Assembly: GCF_945859685.1 (NCBI RefSeq)
Contig: NC_079147.1
Span: 194,229,174 to 194,293,173, forward strand
From: Eupeodes corollae
Lineage: Eukaryota > Arthropoda > Insecta > Diptera > Syrphidae
Direction of reading: 5' to 3'
DNA length: 64,000 nt
Position numbers and translations under genes: made by a program
Notes under the pieces: generated by a model
Told to the model about the DNA's origin: nothing
Database searches by the model: none
What the model saw: only the letters and a program-made list of their open reading frames with translations
Shown: positions 63,601-64,000 of the stretch, piece by piece
How the letters are laid out: every line of letters begins with the position of its first letter
Numbering within the stretch: the stretch's first letter is position 1

Positions 63601-64000
63601 TTTTTTGAATACAATTGAAAAAAAACACCAATTTTCGCAAAAATTTCGAAGATAATTATGAGAAAAAAAAACACAACATCATTGAATAGATAAGCTCAAA
63701 GGAGGGGTAGAGAACACCCTATTTCTATCACTATTTTTATTTAATAAATTGTGTTTCTCAATGTTATTACTTTCATCTAATAGAAAATCTGTCAAACAGC
63801 AATCTATTACTATAATAGCCATTGTGACTTTTGAGTAACGGAAATTTATACAAAATGCAACCACTTTTCAAAAATCACTTCCAATTCAAACATTAATTAA
63901 CTTTTTATCTTTAATTAATAATCTGTTTGTTCACACTTTTATTTATACACCTTGCACTGCAATCTGCTTGTAAACTCTATTTTAGAACAAAATCTCATTT
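63601..64000. other. AT-rich end of window
   Basis: No gene or repeat recognised. Confidence 0.45.

Overview
The window looks like intergenic or intronic DNA from an insect, most likely a dipteran. The base composition is AT-rich, no rRNA or tRNA operon and no confident host protein gene is visible, and most recognisable sequence comes from transposable elements. The families seen are I-like, RTE-like, jockey-like, LOA/R1-like and CR1-like non-LTR elements, a copia remnant, Tc1/mariner relatives, TTAA-flanked MITEs, a tRNA-type SINE and a 5S-rRNA-type SINE. Species cannot be fixed from the sequence alone, and family names rest on motif recognition rather than a search.

Layout. 1-7.2 kb: a broken Tc1/mariner-type transposase, a SINE fragment, a 5'-truncated I-like element with nonsense codons, and a copy of a minisatellite-bearing repeat (called MSE here). 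7.2-9.9 kb: mostly unassigned AT-rich DNA and a second copy of a dispersed repeat. 9.9-19.2 kb: a foldback-like AAGTCA-rich tract, a second broken transposase, then the best preserved gene set, a 5.5-kb I-like retrotransposon with intact ORF1 and ORF2, a (TAA)n tail and a 9-bp target duplication. It is nested inside an older LINE on the other strand. 20.9-31.8 kb: RTE, jockey and LOA/R1-like remnants, SINE pieces, two MSE copies, a small MITE and a possible solo LTR. 34-35 kb: a tandem array of about 167-bp units holding a 280-bp 5S-rRNA-derived SINE with an 11-bp target duplication. 36.4-45.5 kb: a third transposase remnant, MSE, two RTE remnants, and a jockey remnant lying inside a SINE. 48.3-53.5 kb: a LOA-like RT/RNase H remnant, MSE, an intact SINE with a 16-bp target duplication, and a copia remnant. 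55.7-64 kb: LINE fragments, a TTAA-flanked 739-bp MITE, a 1170-bp Tc1-like element with terminal inverted repeats, an RTE endonuclease remnant and a last MSE copy.

How the parts relate. The only apparently complete proteins are ORF1 (nucleic-acid-binding, zinc knuckles) and ORF2 (endonuclease, reverse transcriptase, RNase H) of the I-like element, which would together make a retrotransposition RNP. SINEs and MITEs lack proteins and must have used enzymes from other copies. The most interesting signals are the 5S-derived SINE, two jockey-like copies whose junctions fall on the same few bases of the tRNA-type SINE, the MSE family with nucleosome-length internal repeats, and a 39-bp perfect palindrome flanked by a 7-bp direct repeat inside a dead transposase.
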